Below, in pieces: positions 33,839 through 43,667 of a DNA stretch of 64,000 bases. A model generated the notes under the pieces. That model searched no databases. It was not told where the DNA came from and saw nothing but the letters and a program-made list of their open reading frames with translations. The position numbers and the translations under genes were made by a program. The stretch is from Lacinutrix sp. Bg11-31 (GTDB lineage: Bacteria > Bacteroidota > Bacteroidia > Flavobacteriales > Flavobacteriaceae): the NCBI RefSeq assembly GCF_002831665.1, contig NZ_CP025118.1, forward strand, positions 3,596,001 to 3,660,000. Reading direction: 5' to 3'. Position 1 is the stretch's first letter, and each line of letters begins with the position of its first letter.

Positions 33839-35119
33839 ATGATTTATAAACGTAGTAGCATTCTTTTCGCAGCAGCGGAAAAAGTAATTCCTGGAGGAGT
33901 AAATTCTCCAGTTCGAGCATTTAAAGCAGTTGGAGGAACACCAATATTTGTTAAAGAAGCAAAAGGAGCTTATTTGTACGATGAAGATGGAAACATCTTA
34001 ATCGATTACATTAATTCTTGGGGACCAATGATTTTAGGTCATGCTTTCGAGCCTGTTGTTAATGCTGTAATCGAGAAAGCTAGAAAAGGAACGTCTTTTG
34101 GGATGCCAACAGAAATTGAAACTGAAATTGCAGAATTAGCAGTGTCAATGGTACCAAATATTGATAAAATTCGTTTTGTAAATTCTGGAACAGAAGCTTG
34201 TATGAGTGCTGTAAGATTAGCAAGAGGTTTTACTGGAAAAGATAAAATTATAAAATTTGCAGGTTGTTATCATGGACATAGCGATTCGTTTTTAATACAA
34301 GCAGGAAGTGGAGCAGTGACTTTTGGTAGCCCAAATAGTCCTGGAGTTACTGAAGGAACAGCAAAAGATACGTTGCTTGCTAATTTTAACGATTTAGCAA
34401 ATGTTGAAGCGCTAATTAATGCGAATAAAAATGAAATTGCTTGTATAATTATAGAGCCAGTTGCTGGTAATATGGGTTGTATTCCACCATTAGATGGTTT
34501 TCTTCAAGGTTTAAGATCACTTTGTGATGCTAATGATATTTTATTAGTTTTCGATGAGGTTATGACGGGTTTCCGCCTGGCAAAAGGTGGTGTTCAGGAA
34601 TTATATGGAGTAGATGCAGATATTGTTTGCTTTGGTAAGGTTATAGGTGGTGGTTTGCCAGTTGGTGCCTTTGCCGCTAGAAATGAAATTATGAATCACT
34701 TAGCACCTTTAGGTCCTGTGTATCAAGCGGGAACTTTAAGTGGGAATCCACTAGCTATGGCTGCAGGATTAGCTATGCTTACAACGCTAAATAATGATAA
34801 AGATGTTTTTAATCGTTTAGCTGAAAAAACCGAATACCTTCATAAAGGTTTAGCAAAAGTTTTAAATAATAACAATGTTACACATACTATTAATAGAGTA
34901 GGTTCTATGATTTCGGTTCATTTTGATGAGACTAAAGTTATAGATTTTAAAACTGCTGCAAAAGGTAATAACGACATGTTTAAAATCTTTTTTCACGGCA
35001 TGCTTAATCAGGGTATTTATATTGCTCCAAGTGCATTTGAAACTTGGTTTATTACAGATGCGCTAACTTATGAAGATTTAGATAAAACAATAGAAGCTTG
35101 TAATACTGTTTTTAAGTAG
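33839..35119 (+). CDS. hemL: Glutamate-1-semialdehyde 2,1-aminomutase
   Basis: 426 residues, full length. PLP fold type I with '[20 protein letters not shown]', '[23 protein letters not shown]', '[18 protein letters not shown]', '[12 protein letters not shown]' and the PLP lysine Lys267 in [11 protein letters not shown]. It makes 5-aminolevulinate from glutamate-1-semialdehyde in haem biosynthesis. Start ATG 33839 follows the upstream stop by 5 bases, and the operon ends in a strong terminator. Confidence 0.97.
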   Translation: MIYKRSSILFAAAEKVIPGGVNSPVRAFKAVGGTPIFVKEAKGAYLYDEDGNILIDYINSWGPMILGHAFEPVVNAVIEKARKGTSFGMPTEIETEIAELAVSMVPNIDKIRFVNSGTEACMSAVRLARGFTGKDKIIKFAGCYHGHSDSFLIQAGSGAVTFGSPNSPGVTEGTAKDTLLANFNDLANVEALINANKNEIACIIIEPVAGNMGCIPPLDGFLQGLRSLCDANDILLVFDEVMTGFRLAKGGVQELYGVDADIVCFGKVIGGGLPVGAFAARNEIMNHLAPLGPVYQAGTLSGNPLAMAAGLAMLTTLNNDKDVFNRLAEKTEYLHKGLAKVLNNNNVTHTINRVGSMISVHFDETKVIDFKTAAKGNNDMFKIFFHGMLNQGIYIAPSAFETWFITDALTYEDLDKTIEACNTVFK

Positions 35120-35135
35120 TATAAAGTTTTCTGAA

Positions 35136-35174
35136 AAAAAAAGGCGATTACTATTTGTAGTAATCGCCTTTTTT
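35136..35174. terminator. Terminator after hemL (bidirectional)
   Basis: Stem GGCGATTACT / AGTAATCGCC with a six-base loop, A run before and T run after. Confidence 0.9.
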
Positions 35175-35192
35175 ATGCTTTATGAAGTTGAG

Positions 35193-35534
35193 TTATTCAA
35201 CTGTTTTTTTATTAGTAATATTTAAATACCTGTTATATAATTCTTCACCTAAAGCCGTTTTTAAATCTGCTTGTAAAGAGTAGTTTAATTTAGATACAAC
35301 TTCTGTGTTTCCAGACGCTTTAGAATCTTCTATAGCAGCTAAGTTTTTTTCATATGCATGGTATGCATTGTAAACTTGCTCTAAAGTATTGTCATTAAAT
35401 TTTAATGTAGAGCGCATTTCCTTTGCCTTAAGATAAGCTTTCTCTTTAGTGTTAACTTTATCTTGAGCTAATGCAGATTGAGTACCAATTAACATTGCAA
35501 ATGCAAAAAAGCAAAATGTAAATATTTTTTTCAT
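35193..35534 (-). CDS. Small exported helical protein
   Basis: 113 residues. Signal peptide 1-23 (ending SALAQ). The mature part is helical with periodic charges ('LKAKEMRSTLKFNDNTLEQVYNAYHAYEKNLAAIEDSK', 'LKTALGEELYNRYLNI'). It has a Spy/CpxP-like look and resembles the adjacent Spy-like gene in general plan, but I cannot assign a family. Confidence 0.7.
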   Translation of the reverse strand: MKKIFTFCFFAFAMLIGTQSALAQDKVNTKEKAYLKAKEMRSTLKFNDNTLEQVYNAYHAYEKNLAAIEDSKASGNTEVVSKLNYSLQADLKTALGEELYNRYLNITNKKTVE

Positions 35535-35596
35535 TGTTATAGTTGTTATACGTTAATAACTCAAAGTAAAGCTATTTTGTTAAAGATTGCAAATAA

Positions 35597-35628
35597 AAAA
35601 GTACCGAATAGATAATCGGCACTTTTTT
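35597..35628 (-). terminator. Terminator of the Spy-like gene
   Basis: In the leftward direction AGTGCCGA and TCGGTACT pair with one wobble around an eight-base loop, followed by T residues. Confidence 0.7.
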
Positions 35629-35651
35629 ACTTTTAAAGGTTTTAGGTAAAA

Positions 35652-36134
35652 TTACTCCTTTTCCATTTTATGGTCTCTTTTTTCACCTTTTTTGTGCTTC
35701 ATCTTACCACGTTTTCCTTTCATTATCCTTTTTTTAGACATTTTGTTATACTTTTCATATTGCTCTGGAGTTAAGATTTTTTTCATTTCTCTTTTTGTCG
35801 CAATTTGATGATCTAGTTTGTCGTTTTTCCTTTTTAGCTTATCGTCTGGAGTTAATTTTTTGTCAGCATCTTTTAATGCCATTCTTTTTTCCATTCCAGT
35901 TTTACGTAATTCTGCATTTTTAATGTTTAGTTTTTCAACTTTGTTTTGTTGGTCTTGAGAAAGATCTAAAGCAAGCGTCATTTTTTTAGTATTAATTTTC
36001 GCCATTTCTATTGGGTCCATGTTTTTATGTTGCTCCATTTTTTCTTTTCGCAACTCTTTTCTATCTTCTTTCTTGTCTTGAGCTGTTACTTGTAAAGCAA
36101 ATAAGGCTAATGCTACTATTAATATTTTTTTCAT
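35652..36134 (-). CDS. Spy/CpxP-like periplasmic protein
   Basis: 160 residues. Signal peptide 1-18, then a strongly basic helical protein with the LTxxQ-type repeats of the Spy/CpxP superfamily: 'LALDLSQDQQNKVEKLN' and 'KKILTPEQYEKYNKM'. The tail is Lys/Arg/Met-His rich (about 135-160, 'GKRGKMKHKKGEKRDHKME') and could bind metal (inference). Family knowledge: Spy acts as an ATP-independent chaperone in the periplasm. Confidence 0.82.
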   Translation of the reverse strand: MKKILIVALALFALQVTAQDKKEDRKELRKEKMEQHKNMDPIEMAKINTKKMTLALDLSQDQQNKVEKLNIKNAELRKTGMEKRMALKDADKKLTPDDKLKRKNDKLDHQIATKREMKKILTPEQYEKYNKMSKKRIMKGKRGKMKHKKGEKRDHKMEKE

Positions 36135-36214
36135 CTTTATATTGTTTTAATTGTTATTCATTCTTAAGACATTAAAAAAATAAAATGGTTTAATGCTTAA
36201 GTGATTTTTAAGCT

Positions 36215-37726
36215 TTAATTAACAGATTGTGCTTTAGTAACCAACTCTAATGTTACTGTGTATAAAGATCTATTTTCCATTTTACTTTTTAGCCATGCAA
36301 AATAACTCATTACAAAAATGTCTTCACGTTTAGCTTCTACCCAAACAAAGGCATGTTCTATTTTATTAATAAAAGATTCTGTTTTTATGCTTTCAGGGTT
36401 TTTATAATAAGCTTCAATAAACTGTAGGTAGATAATAACGCGTTTTTGGTTTATGCTTTTTAAATAGGAGGAATAATTTCGTTTAAAGCTTAGTAATCGT
36501 GAGTCTACTAAATCTATATTTTCTAATTCGATATGTAGAATAATTTCAACTAAATTCTTTTTAATAACCCATTCTTTTCCAGTTTTAGTTTCGTAATAAT
36601 TATCTGTATGGTAGAAAGATTTAAATAGTGTATGCGCTTTTTTGTAATCCTGTGCTTGAATATAGTACATAGCCAGACTTAAGCTTATATCTAGTACTGT
36701 TTCGATGTCTTTATGCTTTTTAAGGAGTAAAGTTTCTAGTAATGTAATGGCTTCCGTTTGTTGGTTAGAGTAATTAAGATTTAATGCTAATAACAGATTG
36801 TGTTTAAGTTTAAATGCAGAATTGTGTTTTTTGTTCTGCTTTAACATGTGGGCTTGCATGAGCTCTAAATATTCTATAGATTCGGTAAATTTTTTATTTC
36901 TGAAGAATGTATTTGCTACCAAGTACAATACCTGAATATGGTAATATAACTGCTTCTCTTTGCTTTTGTATTGCTTAAGTTTCTGATATGTTTTTACCAA
37001 AAACGGTTCAATTTTATAGTAATCTTTGCTTACAAAAGCCGATAAACTAACTATTGTAATTAATTGATACAAGGACTTAAAAGACATAGAGTCGTTTAAA
37101 CTAATATTATAGTCTTTAAAAGTGTTTTCAAGTAGGTTTTCAAAATCTAAGCTATTTCTTTCGTGGTGGTCTTGCGCGATAATTTGTCGAATTTTGGCAT
37201 AAACAATATTAAGTTGGTCTTCTAGGAAGTAGTTTTTCTGATTTATTTTAAATTTTTCAATAACACTATCAATCTCTATTGAAGGATTAGCGTAAGCATA
37301 TTGAATTTTGGTGTGATATATTTCATTTAAAATAGGAAACAATAAATGTTCGCTTGCTATAACTTCAGCTTTATCTAAAATTTTATAAGCAACCTTGTAT
37401 TGTTTGCGGGCTAAAAAAGTACGCGATGCTAAAATGTGTTTTATAAGCTGCATGTCTATAGAGTTTTCTTCCTCTAAACTAGTATTGGCTATAAAATCTA
37501 TAATAGACAGGTGTAATCTTTTTCTTAAAGCATGGTAGGCATCTTTTTGAGTTTTGTTATATAATTTTAGAAAAACAGCCTTAGAACCTAATTCGTTTTT
37601 AGCTAATAATTTAAACAAAGCAATGTTTTTGGTGTCGCTCCTTTTGTTCTTTTTTTCAAGGTAATTAACAAAGAGGAGCTTTTCATCTTTAGAAAAAGTG
37701 CTTATTATTTCGTTTAAATTTATCAT
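36215..37726 (-). CDS. Hypothetical all-helical protein
   Basis: 503 residues, no signal peptide or membrane segment. The sequence is alpha-helical throughout with TPR-like spacing ('QYKVAYKILDKAEVIASEHLLFPILNEIYH', 'FTESIEYLELMQAHMLKQNKKHNSAF', 'DYKKAHTLFKSFYHTDNYYETKTG'). No family recognised; cytoplasmic scaffolding or regulation is only a guess. Confidence 0.75.
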   Translation of the reverse strand: MINLNEIISTFSKDEKLLFVNYLEKKNKRSDTKNIALFKLLAKNELGSKAVFLKLYNKTQKDAYHALRKRLHLSIIDFIANTSLEEENSIDMQLIKHILASRTFLARKQYKVAYKILDKAEVIASEHLLFPILNEIYHTKIQYAYANPSIEIDSVIEKFKINQKNYFLEDQLNIVYAKIRQIIAQDHHERNSLDFENLLENTFKDYNISLNDSMSFKSLYQLITIVSLSAFVSKDYYKIEPFLVKTYQKLKQYKSKEKQLYYHIQVLYLVANTFFRNKKFTESIEYLELMQAHMLKQNKKHNSAFKLKHNLLLALNLNYSNQQTEAITLLETLLLKKHKDIETVLDISLSLAMYYIQAQDYKKAHTLFKSFYHTDNYYETKTGKEWVIKKNLVEIILHIELENIDLVDSRLLSFKRNYSSYLKSINQKRVIIYLQFIEAYYKNPESIKTESFINKIEHAFVWVEAKREDIFVMSYFAWLKSKMENRSLYTVTLELVTKAQSVN

Positions 37727-37879
37727 TTAATCGTCAGTTATATAATTGTATTCTATATAAATATAGTAATATTTAAAGTTATAGTGTAAAATATATCGTC
37801 AGTTTTTTGTTAATACTGTTTTCGTCAACTTTAGATTACGTCGCATATTTGCTTCATAATCATTAAAACAAAAACAATT

Positions 37880-38362
37880 ATGGATTATCAAACAACAGTT
37901 TCTTTAAAAGAAGCAGAAAAAAAGAAAAAGAATAAAAAAGAAGAACCATTTTTTGACCAAAAACCAACAATAGCTTTTGTTGGAGCATCGTGGACAGCGT
38001 TATTAATTGGTATAGTTGCTTATTGTGTAGGTTTATGGAATGCAACTATGGCGTTAAATGAAAAAGGCTATTATTTCACCATTTTGTTATTTGGTTTGTT
38101 CTCAGTTATTTCTGTGCAAAAAGCAGTAAGAGATAAAATGGAAAACATTCAAGTTACAGAAATGTATTACGGTATAAGTTGGTTTGCAAGTATTGCAGCA
38201 ATAGCTTTATTAGTTATTGGCTTGTGGAATGCAGATTTAGAATTAAGTGAAAAAGGATTCTATGGCATGTCTTTTACTTTAAGTTTATTTGCCGGAATTG
38301 CTGTGCAAAAAAACACTAGAGATATTGCTTTTATAGATAACAACGAAACAGAAGACATCTAA
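37880..38362 (+). CDS. yiaA: YiaA/YiaB-family inner membrane protein
   Basis: 160 residues. A lysine-rich cytoplasmic N-terminus (1-30) is followed by two YiaAB domains, each a pair of membrane helices with the conserved 'GIVAYCVGLWNATMALNEKGYYFTILLFGLFSVISVQKAVRD' pattern and its second copy ('VIGLWNADLELSEKGFYGMSF...AVQKNTRD'). Function unknown; in enterobacteria it is linked to stress. Confidence 0.85.
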   Translation: MDYQTTVSLKEAEKKKKNKKEEPFFDQKPTIAFVGASWTALLIGIVAYCVGLWNATMALNEKGYYFTILLFGLFSVISVQKAVRDKMENIQVTEMYYGISWFASIAAIALLVIGLWNADLELSEKGFYGMSFTLSLFAGIAVQKNTRDIAFIDNNETEDI

Positions 38363-38397
38363 GGTTTTGTTTTGATGAAGGTTAGTTAACCTTAAGT

Positions 38398-38423
38398 GGC
38401 GTGACTTTTAGTTGCGCCATTTT
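38398..38423 (+). terminator. Weak terminator after the yiaA-like gene
   Basis: GGCGTGAC pairs with GTTGCGCC (two wobble pairs) around a five-base loop, followed by TTTT. A separate dyad AAGGTTA-GT-TAACCTT lies just before it at 38378-38393. Confidence 0.55.
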
Positions 38424-38527
38424 AAATTTAAAAGGATATAGGAGTATAAATAAATTAGGAAAGCTTCTTGTTTTATACTTATGCTTAAAAAAAAGATTAA
38501 ATTGATGAAATATTAAATAAAACACGA

Positions 38528-39814
38528 ATGCATTCAAAACTCATAAAAGAATTGCCAGAGTTAGTAGAAAACGATGTAATATCTCAAGATGTTGCTTCGA
38601 AAATAGAGCGTTATTACCAATCTAAAACAAACGAAACTCCTAATAGATTATTTACCGTTTTTGGGGTGTTAGGCTCTGTTTTAGTCGGACTTGGTCTTAT
38701 TTTAATACTAGCACATAATTGGGATAATTTCTCTAAAACAATTAAAACACTCTTTGCTTTTGCACCATTAATAGTTGGACAAGTATTGGTTGGTTTTTCA
38801 ATTTTAAAGAAAAAAAGCCAAACGTGGAAAGAAGCCTCAGGCGTGTTTTTATTTTTTGCAGTTGGTGCTTCCATAGCAATGGTAAGTCAGATTTACAATA
38901 TTCCAGGAAATTTCACTAATTATATGTTGGTCTGGATTTTACTTTGCGTACCACTAATCTATCTTTTAAAATCTCATGCACTTGCATTATTACACCTTGT
39001 GTACGCAACTGTATATGCTTGCAACTATGGATATGCTAATGGTAGTAAAGCGCCTTGGTTGTTTTTAGTGCTGCTTTTATTACTACTTCCATATTATATA
39101 AATCTAATTAAAAGTAGGCCTAAAGCAAATATTACGTCGATTTTTAATTGGTTATTACCAATAAGTCTCGTTATTACTTTGGGTGCGTTTATTACAAAAT
39201 TTGATGAGCTTATTTTCTTGTCTTATATTATTTTATTCGGTTTGTTTTATAATTTAGGAAAACTCCCAGTATTAAATAATTTAAAATTAAGACAAAACGG
39301 TTATTTGGTTTTAGGATCTTTTGGAACTGTTGTTTTATTGCTAATAGCAAGTTTTAGATGGGTTTGGGAAGACGTATTGCGTATTTCTTCTTTCTCAGGA
39401 AAAGAAACAACCTTGGTTATCGTATTATTTGTAGTTGCTTTAGGTGTTTTAATTTATTTATTTCTGAAAAAACAAGTTGACAAATTCAACCTATTCCATT
39501 ACATCTTTATAATAATGACGATGTTGTTTTTTGTTGGTTTAAAAAACGATGTCTCACCAACTGTTATTACCAATGTATTGTTATTAGTTTTAGGAATAAA
39601 TGCAATAAAAATAGGAGTAGATAAAATGCATTTTGGTGTTTTAAATTACGGGCTAATAATTATTACAGCTTTAATATTTTGTCGTTTTTTCGATACTAAC
39701 ATGAGTTTTGTTATTCGAGGTTTGCTGTTTGTAATTGTAGGGATTGGTTTTTTTGCAACTAATTATGTAATGCTTAAAAAGCAGAAATCTAAAGAAACTA
39801 AAATATTAAAATAA
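38528..39814 (+). CDS. DUF2157 multi-pass membrane protein
   Basis: 428 residues. A soluble N-terminal helical part ('ELPELVENDVISQDVASKIERYYQSK') is followed by about eleven hydrophobic segments. The first contains 'TVFGVLGSVLVGLGLILILAHNWDNFSKTIK', the DUF2157 signature. It pairs with the downstream GDYXXLXY gene (12-base gap), an arrangement known from many Gram-negative genomes. Function unknown. Confidence 0.88.
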   Translation: MHSKLIKELPELVENDVISQDVASKIERYYQSKTNETPNRLFTVFGVLGSVLVGLGLILILAHNWDNFSKTIKTLFAFAPLIVGQVLVGFSILKKKSQTWKEASGVFLFFAVGASIAMVSQIYNIPGNFTNYMLVWILLCVPLIYLLKSHALALLHLVYATVYACNYGYANGSKAPWLFLVLLLLLLPYYINLIKSRPKANITSIFNWLLPISLVITLGAFITKFDELIFLSYIILFGLFYNLGKLPVLNNLKLRQNGYLVLGSFGTVVLLLIASFRWVWEDVLRISSFSGKETTLVIVLFVVALGVLIYLFLKKQVDKFNLFHYIFIIMTMLFFVGLKNDVSPTVITNVLLLVLGINAIKIGVDKMHFGVLNYGLIIITALIFCRFFDTNMSFVIRGLLFVIVGIGFFATNYVMLKKQKSKETKILK

Positions 39815-39826
39815 CACATTAAGAAG

Positions 39827-40387
39827 ATGAAATTAAAATACATATTCACGCTATTTATACTTGTTGTAATAGCACAGTTATTTGTTCCAATGCAAATGAT
39901 TTTTGGACAAGAAGCTGTTTTGAAAAACGGAAAAGCATATAAGTTTAGAACTCAACCTATAGATCCAAGCGATCCATACAGAGGGAAATATATAACTTTG
40001 AGATACGATATAAATACGGCTATTTCTGTAGATTCTACTTGGGAAAGAAAACAAGACATTTACGTATATTTTGAAGAAGATAGTTTAGGTTTTGCTAAAT
40101 TAACAGAGATAAGTAAAGAGCCTTTAGTAAATGTAAAAGATTACGTAAAAACCCAAGTAAATTGGTATAGTAAATACGATAAAAAAGTGACCTTTAACTT
40201 ACCATTCGATCGTTTTTATATGGAAGAAAACAAAGCTAAACCAGCCGAAGATGCTTTTAGAACAGCTCAACGCGATACCTTACCAAATAATACTTACGCT
40301 TTAGTTTATGTAAAAGATGGTGAGGCCGTTTTAAAAGATGTTTTAATAAACGAAATTTCTATTGCAGATTATGTAGAGGAGAATTAA
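39827..40387 (+). CDS. GDYXXLXY-domain membrane-anchored protein
   Basis: 186 residues. One N-terminal membrane segment (4-28), then an extracytoplasmic domain with the family block as 'RGKYITLRYDI' (GxYxxLxY) after 'YKFRTQPIDPSDPY'. Encoded together with the DUF2157 protein and likely its partner at the membrane. Confidence 0.88.
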   Translation: MKLKYIFTLFILVVIAQLFVPMQMIFGQEAVLKNGKAYKFRTQPIDPSDPYRGKYITLRYDINTAISVDSTWERKQDIYVYFEEDSLGFAKLTEISKEPLVNVKDYVKTQVNWYSKYDKKVTFNLPFDRFYMEENKAKPAEDAFRTAQRDTLPNNTYALVYVKDGEAVLKDVLINEISIADYVEEN

Positions 40388-40406
40388 TACTATATAAACT
40401 GTAAAA

Positions 40407-40443
40407 TCAAAAAGAAGATTAAATGTGTTTTAATCTTCTTTTT
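40407..40443. terminator. Terminator after the DUF2157/GDYXXLXY pair
   Basis: AAAGAAGATTAAA and TTTAATCTTCTTT pair around a short loop with T residues following. Confidence 0.85.
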
Positions 40444-40488
40444 GTCCTGTCTTTAGCTTTGTAATAATAGTTTCAAGGCAAGATTTTA

Positions 40489-40773
40489 CTATTTAGTGTA
40501 TTCAATAGAAGTGACTCCATTGTTTTGAACAATTTTCATGTTTCTTTTTGTTGCATAAAAATTCATCCATATGCCATTTAGTAAGGGATTATTGTTTGCT
40601 TTGAAAACACTAATTTGAATGACTACATTTTCTAGTGCATCAATTTTTTGGTGACCATTTGCAGAAATATTATAATTTGCTGCTGATATGCCGTGAGTTC
40701 CGTCGTTCCAATCATACCAACTCACAATTACTTCTTCGTTTAAGGTGTTTTCCATGTTAAATGTGTACTTCAT
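40489..40773 (-). CDS. Hypothetical small beta-rich protein
   Basis: 94 residues, no signal peptide. Alternating pattern ('EEVIVSWYDWNDGTHGISAANYNISANGHQKIDALENVVIQISVFKA') suggests a small beta-sandwich. No family recognised. The 247 bases between it and the next gene (40774-41020) are AT-rich and show no further gene or hairpin. Confidence 0.6.
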   Translation of the reverse strand: MKYTFNMENTLNEEVIVSWYDWNDGTHGISAANYNISANGHQKIDALENVVIQISVFKANNNPLLNGIWMNFYATKRNMKIVQNNGVTSIEYTK

Positions 40774-41020
40774 AATAAATATTTTTAAAGATTAATAACG
40801 ATGTAAAGGTATGCTGGAATGTGTGTTTAATTAAACGTAGGAATACTGAAGATTATAAACACGTAAAAATACGTAAGAAATTAGTAATCAGCATTTTGTG
40901 TTGTTTTTTTTTGTAACTGATTTAAATAATATGAAGTTTGATAATATTGAAGAAAGAGTAATGTTATTACTGCTTTTTGTTCTTGTAATTTGAGTTAACT
41001 TAATCTTGCTTATTTTTTAT

Positions 41021-41482
41021 TCAGTCTTTTTCATTGTTTAAGATGTCAATTTCGTCCATTATCATTTCGTTTAGAATAAAAATATTAGACAAACTAGAAT
41101 TATCTTTTTTTTGAATTTCACCTTTGAAGATGAAGTTTCTGCCATCTAGTTTAATAGAGGCCTTTAGACTGTTCATTAAAGACTGTGTTGCGCTACTTTT
41201 TAAAATCAATTCAGAGAATTTACTTTTTTTGCCAGAAAAATTAAAAGCATCAGTTCTAGTTACAAATGAGAGAAAATTAGCATCGGTTAAAGAGCAAGAA
41301 GTAAATTCTGTTTTTAAATTATTTTTTCTAGACTTGAGTGCTATTTGTATTCTTTTTTTATCCCATTTAACAAAAATACCAACAGACCAGTTATTCCGGT
41401 TCTCAACAAACTTAACTTCTCCTTTAAGAAGTGTTTTTATTGAATTAATAATAGGTTGAGTAAATTTATGTTTTTCTTCCAA
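41021..41482 (-). CDS. Hypothetical cytoplasmic protein
   Basis: 153 residues, basic N-terminal half, acidic end (DEIDILNNEKD). No signal or membrane segment. Contains 'NWSVGIFVKWDKKRIQIALKSRKNNLKTEF' and 'KASIKLDGRNFIFKGEIQKKDNSSLSNIFILNEMIMDEI'. No family recognised. Confidence 0.55.
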   Translation of the reverse strand: MEEKHKFTQPIINSIKTLLKGEVKFVENRNNWSVGIFVKWDKKRIQIALKSRKNNLKTEFTSCSLTDANFLSFVTRTDAFNFSGKKSKFSELILKSSATQSLMNSLKASIKLDGRNFIFKGEIQKKDNSSLSNIFILNEMIMDEIDILNNEKD

Positions 41483-41609
41483 GGATTAATTTGTTGTTAA
41501 ACAACTAATATATCTCATTTTAGCCAAAACTAAAATCGTTACCCAACATTTATATCAGTATCAAAAATTCCCTAACTTTACAAAACCAACAATCAATTCA
41601 CTAAAACTC

Positions 41610-43253
41610 ATGAAAAAAGTAATATATCTATTAGCATTCGCTACTATCTTTTCTTGTAAAGACGAAGTAAAGCAAACTGAAATCACCGAAACCGAAACAC
41701 CTAAAACCATAATGCAAACCAATTTAGACAAATATGTAAGTGTAAAACTTACCGCAGATTTAAGTGTATTATCTAAAAAGGAAATGCAAATGCTACCTAT
41801 TTTAATTAGTGCAGCCAATAAAATGAACGACTTGTTTTGGTACGAATCTTATGGAGATTGCGATGCTTTATTAGATGCAGTAACAGATGAGGATACTAAA
41901 AAGTATGTGAAAATAAATTATGGTCCTTGGGACAGATTGGATAATAATAAGCCATTTGTAGATGGAATAGGAGAAAAGGCAAAAGGAGCTAATTTCTACC
42001 CAAAAGACATGACTAAAGAGGAGTTTGAAAAAGCTTCTATGGAAAACAAAACAAGTATTTATAATTTTGTAAGACGCGATGGAGATGGTAATCTATTTAC
42101 TATACCTTACCATAAGCAGTTTGAAGCAGAGGTTAAAGAAGTCTCACGTTTACTACTACAAGCTGCTGAATTAGCAGAAGATAAAGGGTTAAAAAACTAT
42201 TTAGAATTAAGAGCTGCTGCAGTTTTGAATGATGATTACCAGAAAAGTGATTTCGCTTGGATGGATATGAAAACAAATACTTTAGATATAGTAATTGGCC
42301 CAATTGAAACTTACGAAGATCAACTTTTTGGAAACAAAGCAGCACACGAAGGTTATGTGTTAATTAAAGATCAAGAATGGAGCGCAAAATTAGCTAAGTT
42401 TAGTAGTTTTTTACCAGAGCTTCAAAAAGGATTGCCTATAGATGTTAAATATAAAAAAGAAAAGCCAGGAACAGATAGCGATTTAAACGCTTACGATGTT
42501 GTGTTTTATGCTGGAGATTGTAATTCTGGGAGTAAAACAATTGCCATTAACTTACCTAACGATGAAGAAGTTCAGCTTAAAAAAGGAACAAGACGTTTGC
42601 AACTTAAAAATGCAATGCGTGCTAAATTCGATAAAATATTAATGCCAATTTCTAGTGTTTTAATAGAAGAGAGCCAACGTAAACATATTACTTTCGATGC
42701 CTTTTTTGCAAATACAATGTTTCACGAAGTGGCACATGGTTTAGGGATTAAAAATACTATTAACGGAAACGGAACAGTTAGAACATCGCTAAAAGAACAC
42801 GCAAGTGCACTTGAAGAAGGTAAAGCTGATATTTTAGGATTATATATGGTGCAGCAACTCCATAAAAAAGGAGAATTAAAAGAAGATTTAAAAGATAACA
42901 TGGTTACGTTTATGGCAGGTATTTTTAGATCTGTACGTTTTGGAGCATCGAGTGCACATGGAAAAGCAAACATGATACGTTTTAATTTTTTCCAACAAAT
43001 GGGAGCTTTTACAAGAAATGAAGATGGGACTTATAAAGTGAATTTTCAAAAAATGGAAAGTGCTATGGAAATGCTTTCAAAAGTGATATTAACCTATCAA
43101 GGAGATGGTGATTATGATGGTGTTGCCAAGTTTGTTGAAAACTACGGAAGTATTCCTGAGCAATTACAAAAAGACTTAGATCGTTTAAGTGATGCTAGTA
43201 TTCCTGTAGATGTTGTTTTCGAACAAGGAGTAGAAGCATTAGGTTTAAACTAA
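41610..43253 (+). CDS. M49-type (dipeptidyl-peptidase III-like) metallopeptidase lipoprotein
   Basis: 547 residues. Lipobox Cys16 (ATIFSCKDE). The zinc site is HEVAH (372-376) with the second motif EEGKAD (402-407), matching the HExx(x)H ... EExxxAD arrangement of M49 peptidases. The first motif is the pentapeptide form rather than the usual hexapeptide HELLGH. Upstream blocks 'FWYESYGDCDALLDAV', 'NYGPWDRLDNNKPFVDG' and 'DIVIGPIETYEDQLFGNKAAHEGYV' are typical of the bacterial branch. Predicted role: removal of dipeptides from peptides in the periplasm, although experimental activities in this branch differ. Confidence 0.85.
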   Translation: MKKVIYLLAFATIFSCKDEVKQTEITETETPKTIMQTNLDKYVSVKLTADLSVLSKKEMQMLPILISAANKMNDLFWYESYGDCDALLDAVTDEDTKKYVKINYGPWDRLDNNKPFVDGIGEKAKGANFYPKDMTKEEFEKASMENKTSIYNFVRRDGDGNLFTIPYHKQFEAEVKEVSRLLLQAAELAEDKGLKNYLELRAAAVLNDDYQKSDFAWMDMKTNTLDIVIGPIETYEDQLFGNKAAHEGYVLIKDQEWSAKLAKFSSFLPELQKGLPIDVKYKKEKPGTDSDLNAYDVVFYAGDCNSGSKTIAINLPNDEEVQLKKGTRRLQLKNAMRAKFDKILMPISSVLIEESQRKHITFDAFFANTMFHEVAHGLGIKNTINGNGTVRTSLKEHASALEEGKADILGLYMVQQLHKKGELKEDLKDNMVTFMAGIFRSVRFGASSAHGKANMIRFNFFQQMGAFTRNEDGTYKVNFQKMESAMEMLSKVILTYQGDGDYDGVAKFVENYGSIPEQLQKDLDRLSDASIPVDVVFEQGVEALGLN

Positions 43254-43275
43254 TACTAGCCTAATATTGTTGATT

Positions 43276-43315
43276 TTGAGTGCGATCGAAAATTATACAT
43301 TTCGATTGCACTCAA
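43276..43315. other. Long hairpin after the M49 peptidase gene
   Basis: A 16-base stem (43276-43291 with 43300-43315, one G-U pair) encloses an eight-base loop. No T tract follows on either strand, so it is not a standard intrinsic terminator. It could still end or stabilise the transcript, or be a protein-binding site. Confidence 0.7.
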
Positions 43316-43466
43316 TATAACAAGTCTTTAATAAGAAAAATATTTTTTGCTAACTTTTTTGTTTTATCGTTAAATAGTTGTCTTTTAGCGAAAAATATAT
43401 AGGTTTTTTTTAATTATTTGCAACAAATAGGATAATTTGTTAGTTTTAAATATCAAAGTAAAGCTA

Positions 43467-43634
43467 ATGGAATATTTTATTATAATCGCTGTTTTATGTG
43501 TACTTGTTATATTTAGAGTTTCTAAAACACTAAATAAAATAAGAGCATTACGTGAGAACGGTGTAAATATTTCAAATAAAAACGGTTATTATAAGTTTTT
43601 GTCAAACGTTTTTCTTCAAGACCTTCCATCTTAA
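43467..43634 (+). CDS. Possible small single-pass membrane protein
   Basis: 55 residues from ATG 43467: one hydrophobic N-terminal helix (MEYFIIIAVLCVLVIF), then a basic soluble part (SKTLNKIRALRENGVNISNKNGYYK). Length, charge after the helix and start position look real, but nothing identifies it. Confidence 0.4.
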   Translation: MEYFIIIAVLCVLVIFRVSKTLNKIRALRENGVNISNKNGYYKFLSNVFLQDLPS

Positions 43635-43667
43635 AACTATCTCGTATGATAAGTTTTTTTTTGCTAT

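Noticed and set aside
38385..38410. GTTAAC before the DUF2157 gene as another sigma site
   Set aside because: No CATTAA-like box at 16-17 bases; it is instead part of the dyad AAGGTTA-GT-TAACCTT.
40993..41020. GTTAAC near 40994 as another sigma site
   Set aside because: The second box is missing and no start codon follows at a suitable distance.
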